In this document: positions 37,296 to 50,515 of the stretch, piece by piece
Layout: each line of letters starts with the position of its first letter
Position numbering within the stretch: the stretch's first letter is position 1
Source of the DNA: Lates calcarifer
Lineage: Eukaryota; Chordata; Actinopteri; Centropomidae
Length of the DNA: 64,000 bases
Reading direction: 5' to 3'
Assembly: GCF_001640805.2 (NCBI RefSeq)
Contig: NC_066856.1
Location: 15,227,087 to 15,291,086 of the forward strand
Notes under the pieces: model-generated
What the model was told of the DNA's origin: nothing
Database searches by the model: none
What the model saw: the letters and a program-made list of their open reading frames with translations, nothing else
Program-made: the position numbers and the translations under genes

Positions 37296-37924
37296 ACTAT
37301 AATTAACAAGTATTAGAAAGATACGAGCAATTTGAAGGTGATACATCTTACATACATCTGGGAACTTACAAATGACATTTTTAAAGTATTTTAACAGTTT
37401 ATAAGGTGAATGATCAATTCATTGATTGAAAAATAATCTACCAATTAACCAGTCATGAAAACCATGAGCCTTTCAGACATGCAAAGGGCAAGACAAAGAA
37501 GTACTAATAACCTATGACTGCATCCACCCAGGAAATACCAAACATGTCCTCTCTTGCATCCAGCCCAGCTATTCTGGTCGTCTGGTGAAATATTCACAAC
37601 TGCCATTTAAAATTCATAAGCGACTGCAGAGATGCTCCCAAACTCTAAAAATAGTCTTTACAGCGTAATGGAATATGAAATATTCAAGTTGATATGAACC
37701 CTTCGGCCATGTCTGGTGATCTCATGTTTACCTCTGTCACGTGCGGAGGCTGTAAGCATGTGTTCTAGCTACAGAATGCTGCTGAAGGCTGCAGCCAAAG
37801 CAGCAGCTGCTGTTCTCTTGATTGTAAATTATTACTGCTGAGAGTCATCCCACATGATAGAGGGTTAAAACACAGCTCTGCAGAGGAAGGATGGGTCTGC
37901 AAGCAGGATTGTCTCAACACTTTT

Positions 37925-38170
37925 CAGGCTTTTGGTTCTTTAATTTGACATTTTCGCTGTGTTGACTGGACAATATACAGAAAATTTATTGAAAACATTT
38001 TTGATAATCAATGTTCAAGCAATTTATCAAGCAAAAATGACAATAATAATCAATCAGCTTCTCAATTTGTAGGGATTACCTTTTTCTCTCTTTTATATCT
38101 TTAGAATCTTTAGATTAAACAATGTCAGGACATCACTTTTGGTTCTGGGAAAATGTGATGGATATTTTTA
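37925..38170 (+). repeat. Decayed AATCGATTAAT-type teleost repeat
   Basis: TTTTGATAATCAATGTTCAAG, AATAATCAATCAGCTTCTCA, TTTGGTTCTGGGAAAATGTG and ATGGATATTTTTACT match successive parts of the family. It abuts the LINE tail and (GATA)n that follow. Confidence 0.5.
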
Positions 38171-38175
38171 CTCTC

Positions 38176-38246
<71 letters not shown>

Positions 38247-38283
38247 GTACTTTATTGATCCCATGAGGGAAATTCTTTATTTC
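38176..38283 (-). repeat. LINE 3' tail with (GATA)n
   Basis: 38176-38246 is about 18 GATA units. It is followed by GTACTTTATTGATCCCATG and AGGGAAATTC. On the minus strand this reads GAATTTCCCTCATGGGATCA, then ATAAAGTACATCTATC(TATC)n, the usual 3' end and tail of a fish non-LTR element. No LINE coding part is present. Confidence 0.7.
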
Positions 38284-41200
38284 GTAGACTACACAATTAA
38301 TTGCTGATTTAATAATAAAGATAAATGTGAGATGTAGTGCTCCTCTTCCCTTATTTATGTATTTAACCTCATGTAAAGGTAAAATTCCACACAAATATAC
38401 TAAAAGACATTAACAATACAACAATACTAACAATACAAACACCATTGTGTTATTGTGGAAGGCATTCAGTGGACTGTAACAGATTTGGTATGGGACAGAT
38501 CTGGTACTGGTTATGAATAGAGGCACTCTGCACTGGAGCCAACACTGATGAGGGCTGTGGGACACGCCCTTTAAACAACACACACACATACACACACTCA
38601 CACACACAGCCCCGGGCTGACCAAGAGCTGTAAATTACACTGCTATTATGATCCAGCGAGAGAGGGAGAGTGAGGGAGAATGGCGAAAGAGAAAATGAGA
38701 GAAACAGACAGAAAAGGAGAGAGAAAGAGTTGCACTCCAGTCACTATGGATGTCCGTGGTGTCTGACAGAGGAATGATGGTCCATGGAAAACACCATGGT
38801 GCTTTCCCCTGTGTAAACATGGCCTGAGTTGGAGCATTTACAGTACTGCAGATCTGCCTTCCCATCCTCCTCTCTCCATTTAATTTCATCCCTCGCTTTC
38901 CTGCCAATGGGTGTGTCTTCTGAAGCGTCCCACCTCCGAGCTTGGCCGCAGCGGCTTCATCAATTAAGACGCTGACATGCACGCCCAGAAACTCGCTCAG
39001 TGACATCATGTTGCAGCTCATCAGAGGAACCACACTGGTGTTTGGATGTGAGGACTCACTCGTTATATGGTTAGATCCTCATTCTGCAGATAAGTCAATG
39101 TGTCATCAAAAGAACCAGCTGTGGAGTAATAAACTCAAGAGAAAGAGGACCACACACTTTAATTTTGGCTCTATTGGAAAAAAAAATATCGACTTGTCAG
39201 TCAGCTGCTTTGGTGTTGTTGCAGGGAAAGGCGTTCCTCCTCCTGAGTGCATTTGGCAGCATCTCGGAGAGGATGCAGGTCTGATTTACAGTCCAAGTAC
39301 TTCCATACATCAGCTCAACTGTAATCAATTTTTTTTTTTTTTTAAACGTCACATCCGAGCTTCTTGCTCGAGTCACTGCAGGGCTGGAGCTTGAGGGTTG
39401 CAGGTTTGAATCTACGGGCTGGAGCAAAGACGGGGATAAGTACATGACGTAAACAGCTGGGAATAGAGGCGAGAATGGAAAATGGTCATGAGTAAGATAA
39501 GGCAGTGGATTCAGGGTGAAATAAGGGAATGCAGATAAACTGAGAGCCCCAAGAGATGATGGACTCTGTTGAAAAATGGTTTGGACGGTGCATAACTGTT
39601 GTTAACGTCAGCCAGAGCTGCCGTTCAGGGTGGGGTTCAAGAGAGTTCATGTGACCTGCTGCAGACATACAGACAGACATGGGATTTATACAGGGCGGGG
39701 CAGGTGTGACTGAACAGTAATGTCCTGTATTAGCTGAGGAGAGAAGAATGTCGTCTTTCAGCTGAGCGCTAACGTCACTTGGTGGAGAATAGCTCAGGAG
39801 CTGATGCTGTTTGATGTCTGCCTGTGTGTGTTAACAAGACGCCACGCACATTTGATGTATTGACAGACATCTTACATCCTCCTGAGTGAAAAGTCCGTCT
39901 CGTTTCATTCTAAAGAGCCCCATCACACCAATATCAAATTGGGATCAAAGCATTCTTTCAGTGCTGACTGTTTACCCAAGCGGCATCTCCTTTAACAGCT
40001 GACATCAGTGGCTCTTTATAGCTACAACAGTCCCTGCTTTTCTTAGGCCTTTTCCATTCTGTTCTGTGTGTGTCTATCCAACAAAACACAGTTATGTAAT
40101 GGGGACCTAGACCAGATGAGCTGAAGAAAAGACTATTTAGCTCTCCACCTCTCGCAGCGTGGAGCAGCTCTGCCATTCTTCACTGGAATGTTTTCCTCCC
40201 CATGTTTGTCCAGGGGGGCTGAGACCCCGAGGCCGCAGGGCTGACGAATCACTGCTCTGTGTGAGTGTGTCTGTGTGTTTGTCTGCCTGTCTGTCTGTAT
40301 TTTCTTAATCTGGGGTAAATGAGTCCAAGTTGACTGATGAGTAACTCTTTCAAGAAACCGCTTAACAATAAGCGTCTTCACTTTCCCGACACACACGCCC
40401 TTCACTTAACTGCTAGTGTCAAAAAAGTATCACTGTTCATCTTGCCTTGCTTGTCATTAGAAGGCAGCCAGATTTTCATCTGCATAAAGCTCAAACTGTC
40501 ACTACTGTCACCACAAAACCCAGAAAAAATGGCTGTCTACCACAAAACGTGCTGCAAAAAATGAAAGAAAGAAGCATGGATTGACACTACAAAGACGCTG
40601 CACCTCAAGTTTAATTCTTGTAATCATCAGGGTTGCTATAAAATGTCAGACGTCCTGCCTTAAACTGATACTTAACTCAGTCATTTCTGATCAACAGCAG
40701 CAGCAGCTCTGCAATGATATATAAGATGCCCTTTACTTAGCCACTACGACTCCACAGGCATAGTCATCTGCATAGTTTATCTCTGCTCAGCTGTCCCCTG
40801 TCCCCAAGTTGCTGACGTCTCTCCTCTCCACTTGACATTGCTCTGACGTAGGATGCAACCTGCATCCCAGAACTCATTTGAAATGAATGAGTACTTTTCG
40901 TTTTGCATCATTCAGTCATACTGGTGTGAACACATGGTAGGCGTTGATTTGAGACGCTGAGTCTTGCAGAGGGAAAAAAAACAGCAAAAAGGTCAAAATA
41001 TTAAAAACTTCACAAAGCTCTGTCAACCAACGACACTGGACACTTGAAGTTTGAAGGAGGGGCTTAATAGCAGCAGGTGAAGATGAACACTGTCTTGTCT
41101 CTTTGTGGACTTGGGGTGTTATGGAAACTGACTGAGCTAAGCTCCTTCCTGCAGGCATGGTATTAAACATGCACCACAGAGTCCAAGCCCCAAGGAGATA

Positions 41201-44200
41201 CACAGACCGTTTTTATGAGCATTATTATCACTAGTGTTGGGGGAAAAAAATATTTTATTAACATCCTGAATATTTTCAATCACTGCAGGCATGAAAGCAA
41301 AAATCTCAACTGTTATTAATTATTTCACTTTATTTTCTTGTCCCTTGAAAGAAAACTTGCCTTGCAGCAGCTATCAAAAACACAACAGTACACATGTAGT
41401 AAATAAATATGTACAAATATATACAAATAAACATAATTCTCCTAAGGAAGCAGCTACTCTCAAATGAAAACAAGACGGCCAGGAGGCAGGAGAAAATCCA
41501 CTTACTCTTTATAACTGCATGAAATAACAGTTCATTTCTAAAAATAAAGACTAATCACATGTACCAGTTGATCATCCGGGACTGTGACTCAGCGCTCATT
41601 GTTTGTGTGGCACATGTGTGATATTGTGTTACTGTAAGAGGGAGAGAAAGGGCTGCTGGTGTTGCTGCAAGCCCCAGATTGAGGGCCAGATGGCTTCACC
41701 AGCAAACTCCACTGACTGTCACTTGCTCATGTGGGTGGGAGGAGGGGCAGGAGTGTGTATGTGTGAGCATGTTTGTGTATGTGTGTGTCATGTAGGAGAA
41801 GAAGTCTGTGATGGTGGTGGGGCTGAGCTAGAGCAACTGATTAAGCATTAAATCTGTTTTCTAATCTGTTGGCGGGAGAGTGGATGACTTGTACTGGGGA
41901 CAGAAGGGACTCTTGTATGACACCCACACGTAATAATGCTAAACAGAAAATACACACACACTCTTTCTCTGAGCTTTTACTGACAGTAAAACAAAATTAG
42001 GTTTCAAGGTTAAAGCTAAAGGTCAAGGGTTATGTGTGAGTGGCACCAGACAAGACACTTAGCCTTAATGGAGTCTTGGACAGATAAAGCTAATTCCTCT
42101 TTATGTAATGTTGCCATGACTCGGAACAGGTTGGTTGGTGTCTTTGAGCCAACTAACACTTGTTTTATTTTAAAGAACCTGCAGTATTTCAGCTACTACT
42201 TGGGAAAATTGGGAAAAAAAAAATACTGTCATAATGTCATAAATCTACACTAGATTCAAACCACAAGTGTGTTTTATATCATGCCTGGCTTTCAACACTA
42301 TGAAGACTCATCAGGACCTGAACATCAAATAGAAAGGGCTTTTTATCTTTCTTGATATAAATGTATCCTCCTATAAAAAGTAATATTATGTCACAGTAAA
42401 GAGCTTCCTGACTTTAACCTGCCTTACCCTCCCATCAAGGAAAAATAGCGGAGAAGAAAACAGTTGGATTAATCAAACAAGCAGTTCATATCCTATCAAT
42501 GGTATGTGGACTGCCTTTGAAGTGGTCATCAACCTGCCAAGTGGCACCAAGTGAGGGGGCTGGGATTGTTGACAGGGCAACAAGTCATGATTAAATGGCT
42601 AGCAAGGAGAAAGTGTAAGGTGACACAGAGACAAAGCAGCAGGGGGTTAGCTAAATCCAGAGCTCACTTGCCAGTCTAAATTGGCGAGGACAAATCGGTT
42701 TGGAGTGTGTGGACGAGAGTGCAGGTGAGTGCAGCTTGGCAGATGTACAGTCACAGGACAACTAGCAACCGTCAAGGGATGTCCACTTGTCTACCCTATA
42801 CTGTAGGTGCAACCACTCTAATCCTTTTAGGAGAGCGGAGATCAGCTGCTAAACTGAGCAAACCTCGCTCAATCAATCCCATTGACAGGAATGTTCCACC
42901 ACTGTGTCAGGAATAGTGGCAGCAGTCACACTATATCCCTGCTCTGCTGCATGAGGCCTCTAGTGCTCTGAACTGGCTGCAAAACATGATATTAGATTTG
43001 CAATCTAAAGAAGAAAGAAGCAACAAGTCATTCAAATTAAACAACAGATATGTTCTTTGTAAGAAGTGTAATAAAATTTGCTCCTTTACTCCTTCATGTG
43101 CTAGAGCTTTGTCACTTCATATATCTTGTTTTGGGGAACTTCCTGTTGTTTTTCTTAGGAGGAAAATCTCCAAAAAGGGCTCTGATCCTGAACCTAAGAT
43201 CTGACCTATCTTTACTCTTTACCCATAAAACTAGCAAGGCCCTCCCTTGTTCTTGTATCCACTTCTTCCTCTTACTTTGCCTTTCAAGTGGGCATCATGG
43301 GGCAACTGCCGAGCTCCAGGTCAAATCCTGGAAATCCGAACCACATTCTCAGTATGTGGACAGGAACCACTCTGCTGGGGATGAGCTTTGAGGAACAACC
43401 CACGACTACATTAGATCTGATTCCGCTTGAAATATGTGAGACTATCCCAGACGTTTCCTGTGGTGCGGATGTGTTGTGACCTTCACCCAGGGCGTGCGAT
43501 CTGCGAGTATTAACCCAACAGGCCTGTGCCGAGAATGAGGCGACGTCAGCCCCTGTAACGCGAGACCTCAGCAGTGTGGGGGAAGAGGTGACGAGGGGAG
43601 AGAGGAAAGGGGAGATTAGTACTATGGTATCCAGGTAACAGCCGTAAACACTGTCAAAGCAAGACTGAACACGGAGCAAATCAAAGCACGAGACTGTATA
43701 ATGACATGCTGACAAAGACCAGCTATTGTGGTGGTTAAACAACTCAAGGGATGAAATTACTCTGCGTGTTCATGTGCATGCTGTGTGTTGTTTTGGCTAC
43801 TTGGCAAGAATGACAGTGAATATTACACCTGCCAAAAGAAGGACTTTGGACTGATATCTAGAAATGGTTGCTCCTTCACTTTCAGGACTCCTTTAAAATC
43901 TTCATCCTCAACTTCCTCTTCTTTCCCAATGTTAACTAGATAAGATGTGTGGGATGCTGACTGAAAATGATGCTGGTACATCCATGAGAGATTCCATGCA
44001 CATTCTGCACATATTTGGTTGTATGGGCAACATGTCTAGATCAAGACACTCTGTACTCTGAATGCTAAATAGCAATGTACACCTACATCTTTCCTCAGAC
44101 TATAAAAGCACATCCTGCAATGACGCTCTCCAAAAAGCACACAGTGCTCTTTTCAAAACACTCTGAGCATGCAGCCTGACGATGGAAAATGTTAGCTAGT

Positions 44201-47200
44201 AAAATGCTGGAAAAGTGGGAGCCTCAGAAATGCACGCGCTGAATACGGCAGGGCCAGTGTAGTGCGAGCTGTCCAGCACGGGTCTCTAAGGAGGGTGACG
44301 CAATACAGGATGGGAGGGGGGAGGTAGAGGAGAAGAGGAGAGTGGGGCACAAATATGTTGACTATTACGAGCCTGAGCCCCCACCTCCTCCTCAAACCAC
44401 GTCCACGGCAGTCCCACCCAACGCTGAGGCCCATCTGGAGCGCCTCGTGACCCAGCTGATTAAAAGCAGTTGGGGCCTTCGGTGAGATACGGCCAGTGGA
44501 ATGTTGAGACTGTGGAAAGGCCCAGAATAAGTGCGTCTAAGAGGTGTGTGAATTTATGCAATGTGTATGTGATACCCTGCACGCTGATGTGTATGTGCGC
44601 TGGATCGCATGTGTGTATGCGGCCACATGTCCATTAGTGCCAGCCATCAGCAATCAATCAAATCAGTCAAGAAAAACCTCCTTAGCTTAGTTGATGGATG
44701 CCCCCACTGGGACTGATGGGATTGCTTGATGGGAGCATCTCTGCACCTGAATCACAGCTTTGGACCCTAGTGTTTCTTGACCCCATTAGCCTCGCCACAA
44801 ACACTACACACTCAGAGGCTAATACAGATATAGTGCTCAGAATTATAGCCATCAACCTCTACCACAACCAGTAGAAACCAAATGTCTCCTCCACTTAGGG
44901 TTATATTTCTTGTCCTGGCTCTGTGCTTCATTTTCAATCCATTTGCGCCTCATTCACCCCAGACCTGGCAACCTGGCTCTCTGCAGTCACATCATCCAAA
45001 CCAAAAGGTATTTACTAGGTGCACCCGTGGTGCGGCATCACCCTCGTCCACCGGAGGCCTAAATGGAAACCAGGTTGAGAGTCTCATCTCTCCTGATGGT
45101 GCATGATACGAGAGCCTAAGGTTGATCTTTACTGCACTCGCCCCAATAGGGGATCTTGTGTGTGGTTAATGTTAAACTTAACATGTGTTTTACTGCTTAA
45201 TTGAATAATGAAGCGATGAGAGGAGAGGAAAAACCACATGACCGAGGACTGCACCAAAAGTCTGCCAGAGGAGGATTGTGCGGTGAGGGCTGCATACTTC
45301 GGTTTTAAAACTGCGTTTTTATAAGCGCTGTGGCTACGCGCCTGTCACCGACACTTTCATTATCTTTCGTACATGCCAAAAACCAAATCCTGCGAGGAGT
45401 AACAAAACTGACCACCCCACCTCGCTTTGTCAGCCTCCATCTATCAAAGTGATCACAAAAGCAACTGTTTTAAGTGTAGCATCATGTTATGTAATTGAAT
45501 CCATGCTTTATAATTTGGTTTGGCCAATTCAAGCCATGTTAACTGGCATTTTCACTAATGGAGTCTTTTCACAGTCCATCTGGCTGCCTGTTTTCTTCCC
45601 GTAACTGTTTGGATGTTTGGCTGCTCTGGACATCTTTGTTGCTTTTTCCATCCGATTTGTACACTGTTGAATAATTTTCAAAAATGTGGCGCAACACAGT
45701 AACAGGGAATGTCTACAAACAACTGAACTTTAAGGTATTCATTAATTTGCAGGTGTTTGAAAAACATGTTAGAAAACTTCCAAACTCTGACACAGAAGTG
45801 ATGTAATTATTAGAAATTTGTCTTCCAGTCACAGAAGACGACAAAACGGATATACAGTATGCTAGCCTGGACACAGAGTGCTGACACCCCTATCACTCTA
45901 CCTCAGCTGACCCTCAACAGACAATAAAACCTGTCAAAACTACTGGTAGTCACAGCAAACAATAAAAAAAACTGAGGAAGTGTCCAATTCGATTTACAGC
46001 CTGGAAACACATATTCCACTTATTCCACCACATATTTCAATGGATCATCCTGTAATGAAAATGGCACCAGCAGCTGATGTATATCCTGCAGCCAGACACT
46101 GGAGCTAGCTGCTCTCAATCCACACAAAAATCACACAATGTAAATATCTCATCGTGAAATAACAATAATATCACAGAACAACTCAATTAAATAGCCATTA
46201 TGTCAGACACGTGCAGCACCATATGCAGAAACAAAACAACACAGAGACAGCAATTTGGCAGATGGGTCGGAGACTGTGAAGGAGGACTCGGAGCAGAGCT
46301 GAACACAGCGGGTCTCCAGGCCATGATGACCACACCCGGGCCCAGCTGGAAACAATAAAAACCTTATAGTCCTCATCTCTTCCTCTTTCCCTCCATCTCC
46401 TGTCCCTTAACGTTGCCTCTTCTCACTGCACCTCACAGAACTTTAGGCCCTCGACTTGAGGATCTATATCTTTGCTCTCAGTATCCTTTTCCCTTTGTTA
46501 TTCCTTTCACACACCATCTTCCCTTTGTCTGCCTCTATCAGACTGTTTTCTAATCATCCCTGGGCCCCATATAACTCAGAGGGAGTGTCCACTACATTCT
46601 CCATCGCCACAGTAAACAGCCAGTCAACTAGTGAGCCATTCTCTCTGGCATGCATGCAGAGGCCCTTTTAAAAAATAAAAGCCAAAGGAAAACAGCGAGG
46701 GAGAAACAGATGGATGTCATTTGTGTAATAAAGACAGACAATGGCAGCGAAATAGATTTCCAGCGGCGGGCGGAGACATATACAGTTTTGCAAAAATAGC
46801 AAATTTGGCACCATGACCTCTCCTGTGACACTGTCAGATTGGTTTTGCTTGCAATTCATCACCGTTGATTAGTAAATGAGGGCTCAGCCTATCTCTGTCA
46901 CGCTGTCAGAGGACCATAGGTGTGGAGGCGCTCCGAATGCTAATGTGGTGCGGTTTCATCAGTATCGGAACAAAGCGGTGCACACACACGCACTGACTGA
47001 TACAGGACAGAGGGCATCATTATCTCCGTCTCTATCGCTATACAGCCGCCTGTGCTGCCCAGCCAATCACGTGCTCTGGCACTGCACAGGCAGCCAATTA
47101 ACATCCCTTTTACTGCAATGCCTCTGGGGCTGTGTGGGGAAAACAGGAAAATATGCCAGGCTCACCATTTTATGGAAGAGCTGGAAGGACAGGAGAAGGT

Positions 47201-50019
47201 GATTGAGTTTGTCAGAATTCAGATTTTTACTGTTCTCATATTGATCCATCCATCTCAGCTAAATGAGATCGTGAGGGACACATGTTTTATTCTGATACCT
47301 CTGATAGCAGTTAGTAGAGAGGGTACAAGTATAGAGGGGGTGACCGACACACACCAGTGATCTATGGATTCTCTGTCATGGCTCTGCAGGGGGATTCTCC
47401 TTCCCCCTCCCTGCTCCACCCTCCGACTGTCTTGCCTGACGTAACTGCTCTTAGTGGGTTGATGAGTTTGGATGTACAGCATATCACAGTGGTGGTTCTG
47501 GTATTCAAACCATGAGAAAACAAACACATGCAAAAAAATAAAAATAAAAATATATCACCATAGCAACCCTTTTCTCCTCTGGCATGCCAGTGATATTTAC
47601 AACCTCACCTCAAGAGAGTCCGGTGGGGAGGGGTGGGTGTTAGGCAAAAGATTCAATGTGTAAACACTTATAGATGAAAACAAAACAACAACCTCACACA
47701 CACACTCTCTAATGCACACACACACACCCATACAGCTCCACCCGCTGGCGAGGCTCCTCCCAGCCCTGTCTGCATTGCACCAAAGAGAGCTGCATCTTTT
47801 CCAAAGCCAGTTTTTTCATCAGCCGGGCCAAGGAGAGTCAACAGCATCCAGCTACTTCTTATTCACATCCTCCGCTGTCTCTCTCACTCCTTCCTTTCCC
47901 TTTCTCTGGTTTAGAAGAATAGCGTACTTGAAAAATTATAGGAGAAAGGCATTTTTATGTGCCTTCCTTTTCTGTGTTACCAAGGTTACACTCCAAGGAC
48001 AAGGTGTTTCTTGGTTTTGCTGAGCCAAGCCTCTGGAGACACAGTGTTGGTAACTTATTTTCTGCAATTTTGCTATATACAGAGAAACCTCAGCATCTCT
48101 GTATGTTTACTGCAACACTGCACATATGTCGCAGGGATTATGTCTCAGTGTGGATGGCTGGGGAGGGGCAGTGAGGGGTTACTGTGGCAGCGTGAGGTGA
48201 ATCAGCATTCTGTTCACGCCGCTTTTCACTACAAACTCTGCTGAGGACAACAGCGCGGCTCAAATTTACGGCCGCAGGCGGACGTGTCCTGAGTCTGCAC
48301 TGAAGAAAACCCCCATGGTCCTGCAGCTGCATGGAGTGACAATGACACAGCAAATAGTAGCCACAGGAGGGATTATCTTACATTTCTTGGTGTATCAAAT
48401 GTGACCTATTTTTTGTAGGCGAGTAAAAACTACAAGCTGATTGATCAAAGCTGCTCAGCACAGTCTTTGGCATTCTGACAATTTTACCATTTTTTGTTGT
48501 TGTTTTTCTACTACAACCTAGTTTTCCTTCTAGATTAACATGCTTACGTAAGCTCCTTTGGTGCCTGGTTGTCACACATTCATAGTTTTAGCTGTCTCCT
48601 GTGTTCAGCTACTATAACTCATTATACAGTATAATTAACTAAACTATAATCCTGTGCTTCCATTAAGTGCTGCTTGTAACAAGACTCAAAATGCTTCAGT
48701 CAGAGGTTCATGATCTTAAGATAACATATGTCCTGGAGCTTACAACTGACCTCCGTGTGTAAACATTAACCTGTCTCAGTGGGAGGTATTACTTCATGGT
48801 TTAATGCCTCAGTGCATCCTAACGTGCTGAGACAACACATCCTTTACACTTCCAGCAGTAAGATGAATTCATGTAAGATGAATTCAAAGCGCATCTTTCA
48901 CTCCTTTTGTTTTGACATTCAGTCCACATTAAGGTCGAGTTCTTCACAGCCAAAAGCTGTGATTTTTATGACGATTATTTCCTTTCTCACACAAAACAGG
49001 TGTTCTCACTGAACTACACATGTTGTCAGGAGGTTTTGGGGTCTCTAGATCAAATCAAGATCACTTTTAAAAAGAGAAAAATGCATCTGAATCACAGTTC
49101 CTGAGTTGTACGCTCTGCTACAGTGATTATTGGAGCAGAGGTTTAAACTGCTGAGACACAGCTGAATAACCAGGTCAGTCCCACTTCTTACCAAATGATG
49201 AAAGGAATGCAAAGAGGGATTTCTGCACCAGAAGAGGGAGATACTGTTGATCTATTGTTTTAATGTTTCAGCACAGGCAACCTGAAAACATCTGCATGGA
49301 CAAGAACATATCAAACATTTTCTGATTTATCCACCTCACAATTCCATGTGGACATGGCCTCAGTCGAGTCCACATTAAGTTCTCAAGATAGTGAAGCAAA
49401 TCTTTTAGATTGATTGATTTTACGCCTGAGAGAGCAAGTGATATCACCATCAAGGTTTAGACATCCTGAGTTGAAGAGACAATCCGTGAATGAAAAGATA
49501 AGCTTGTCACTTTCCACTGATGTGCTGAAATTGTCAGGCGCAACAGTTCTACACATAACAGAGTCCATGAATAAAACCACAGACAAAACAGAAAGCAGAC
49601 TTCCCTAAGGGAATTATGTGGCACATTAAAGTTCTGATGTCTGCTTGGGACTGATTTGGAAGTTTTATGACTCTCTCCTTCCCTCCTTTTTTCCCGCCTC
49701 ACTTGCTGCCCTTCGGCTGCTTTCATATGCTAATGGATGGGGCAATTGTGTGGGCCAACAGCCTGGAATTCCTCTCCACAAAGGAGAAATGGAGATGGAA
49801 GGAGAGAGGAGAGAAAAGGGAAAGACAGACAGAAAGGGAGAGAGACCAGACGATGGTGGGCTGATGCACATCAGAGGCCAAAATCACTGTCCAAAGAGGG
49901 GTTTGCTACAAGAGCACAGAAAGCTCAAGGATGGCTTTCTGCTCTTGTGTATGCTGGTGAGGTTTTGTTCAGTCAATAAGCAGTACAAAACCCAAAGATA
50001 ATCAGGCTAAAAAGAAGCA

Positions 50020-50175
50020 AATATTCACTTTTGAGAGGCTGGAACCGGTGAATTTATTGGCATTTTTGGTTGAAAAACTGTTTAAATGATTAACAGACTA
50101 TCAGAATAGTTGCAGGTTCATTTTCTGTCCATTTACTGGGTAATTAATTGAATAATTTCAGCTTGTTTTGTTCTT
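50020..50175. repeat. AATCGATTAAT-type teleost repeat fragment
   Basis: ATGATTAACAGACTATCAGA, ATAGTTGCAGGTTCATTTTC and TAATTAATTGAATAATTTCAGC match the family end. It is close to a second copy at 50240. Confidence 0.5.
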
Positions 50176-50239
50176 CACATACCTACTTTGAGAATTTTTA
50201 ATCAAGCAACATCATCTTGTATCATTATATTACTGAGAT

Positions 50240-50515
50240 GTTCAGTCCAGAACTGAAACAATTAGTTAAACGGCTAATTGTTTCAGCTAATGGTTTCAGC
50301 TTCTCAAATGAGATGATTTGCTGCGCTTTATTGTCATACTTCACAGTAAATTGAATATCTTTTTTCATTTATGTTTGAACCAACTTAGATTATGGAAAGT
50401 TGTGATGGTTATTTTTTCTCTACTTCTTCCACATTTCATAGACTATACAGTTAATCAATTGAGAAAAATGATTAGCAAATTAATTGATTATGAAAACTTT
50501 TATTAGCTACAGCTT
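50240..50515 (+). repeat. AATCGATTAAT-type teleost repeat
   Basis: It begins AACTGAAACAATTAGTTAAA and continues with TTTCAGCTTCTCAAATGAGA, TGATTTGCTGCGCTTTATTG, AGTAAATTGAATATCTTTT, ATAGACTATACAGTTAATCA and AATTAATTGATTATGAAAAC. It is the fullest copy in the window. Confidence 0.65.

Noticed and set aside
39197..39445. Possible tRNA-like B box (GGTTTGAATCTAC) near a poly-T run
   Set aside because: No A box at the right distance; too weak to call a SINE.
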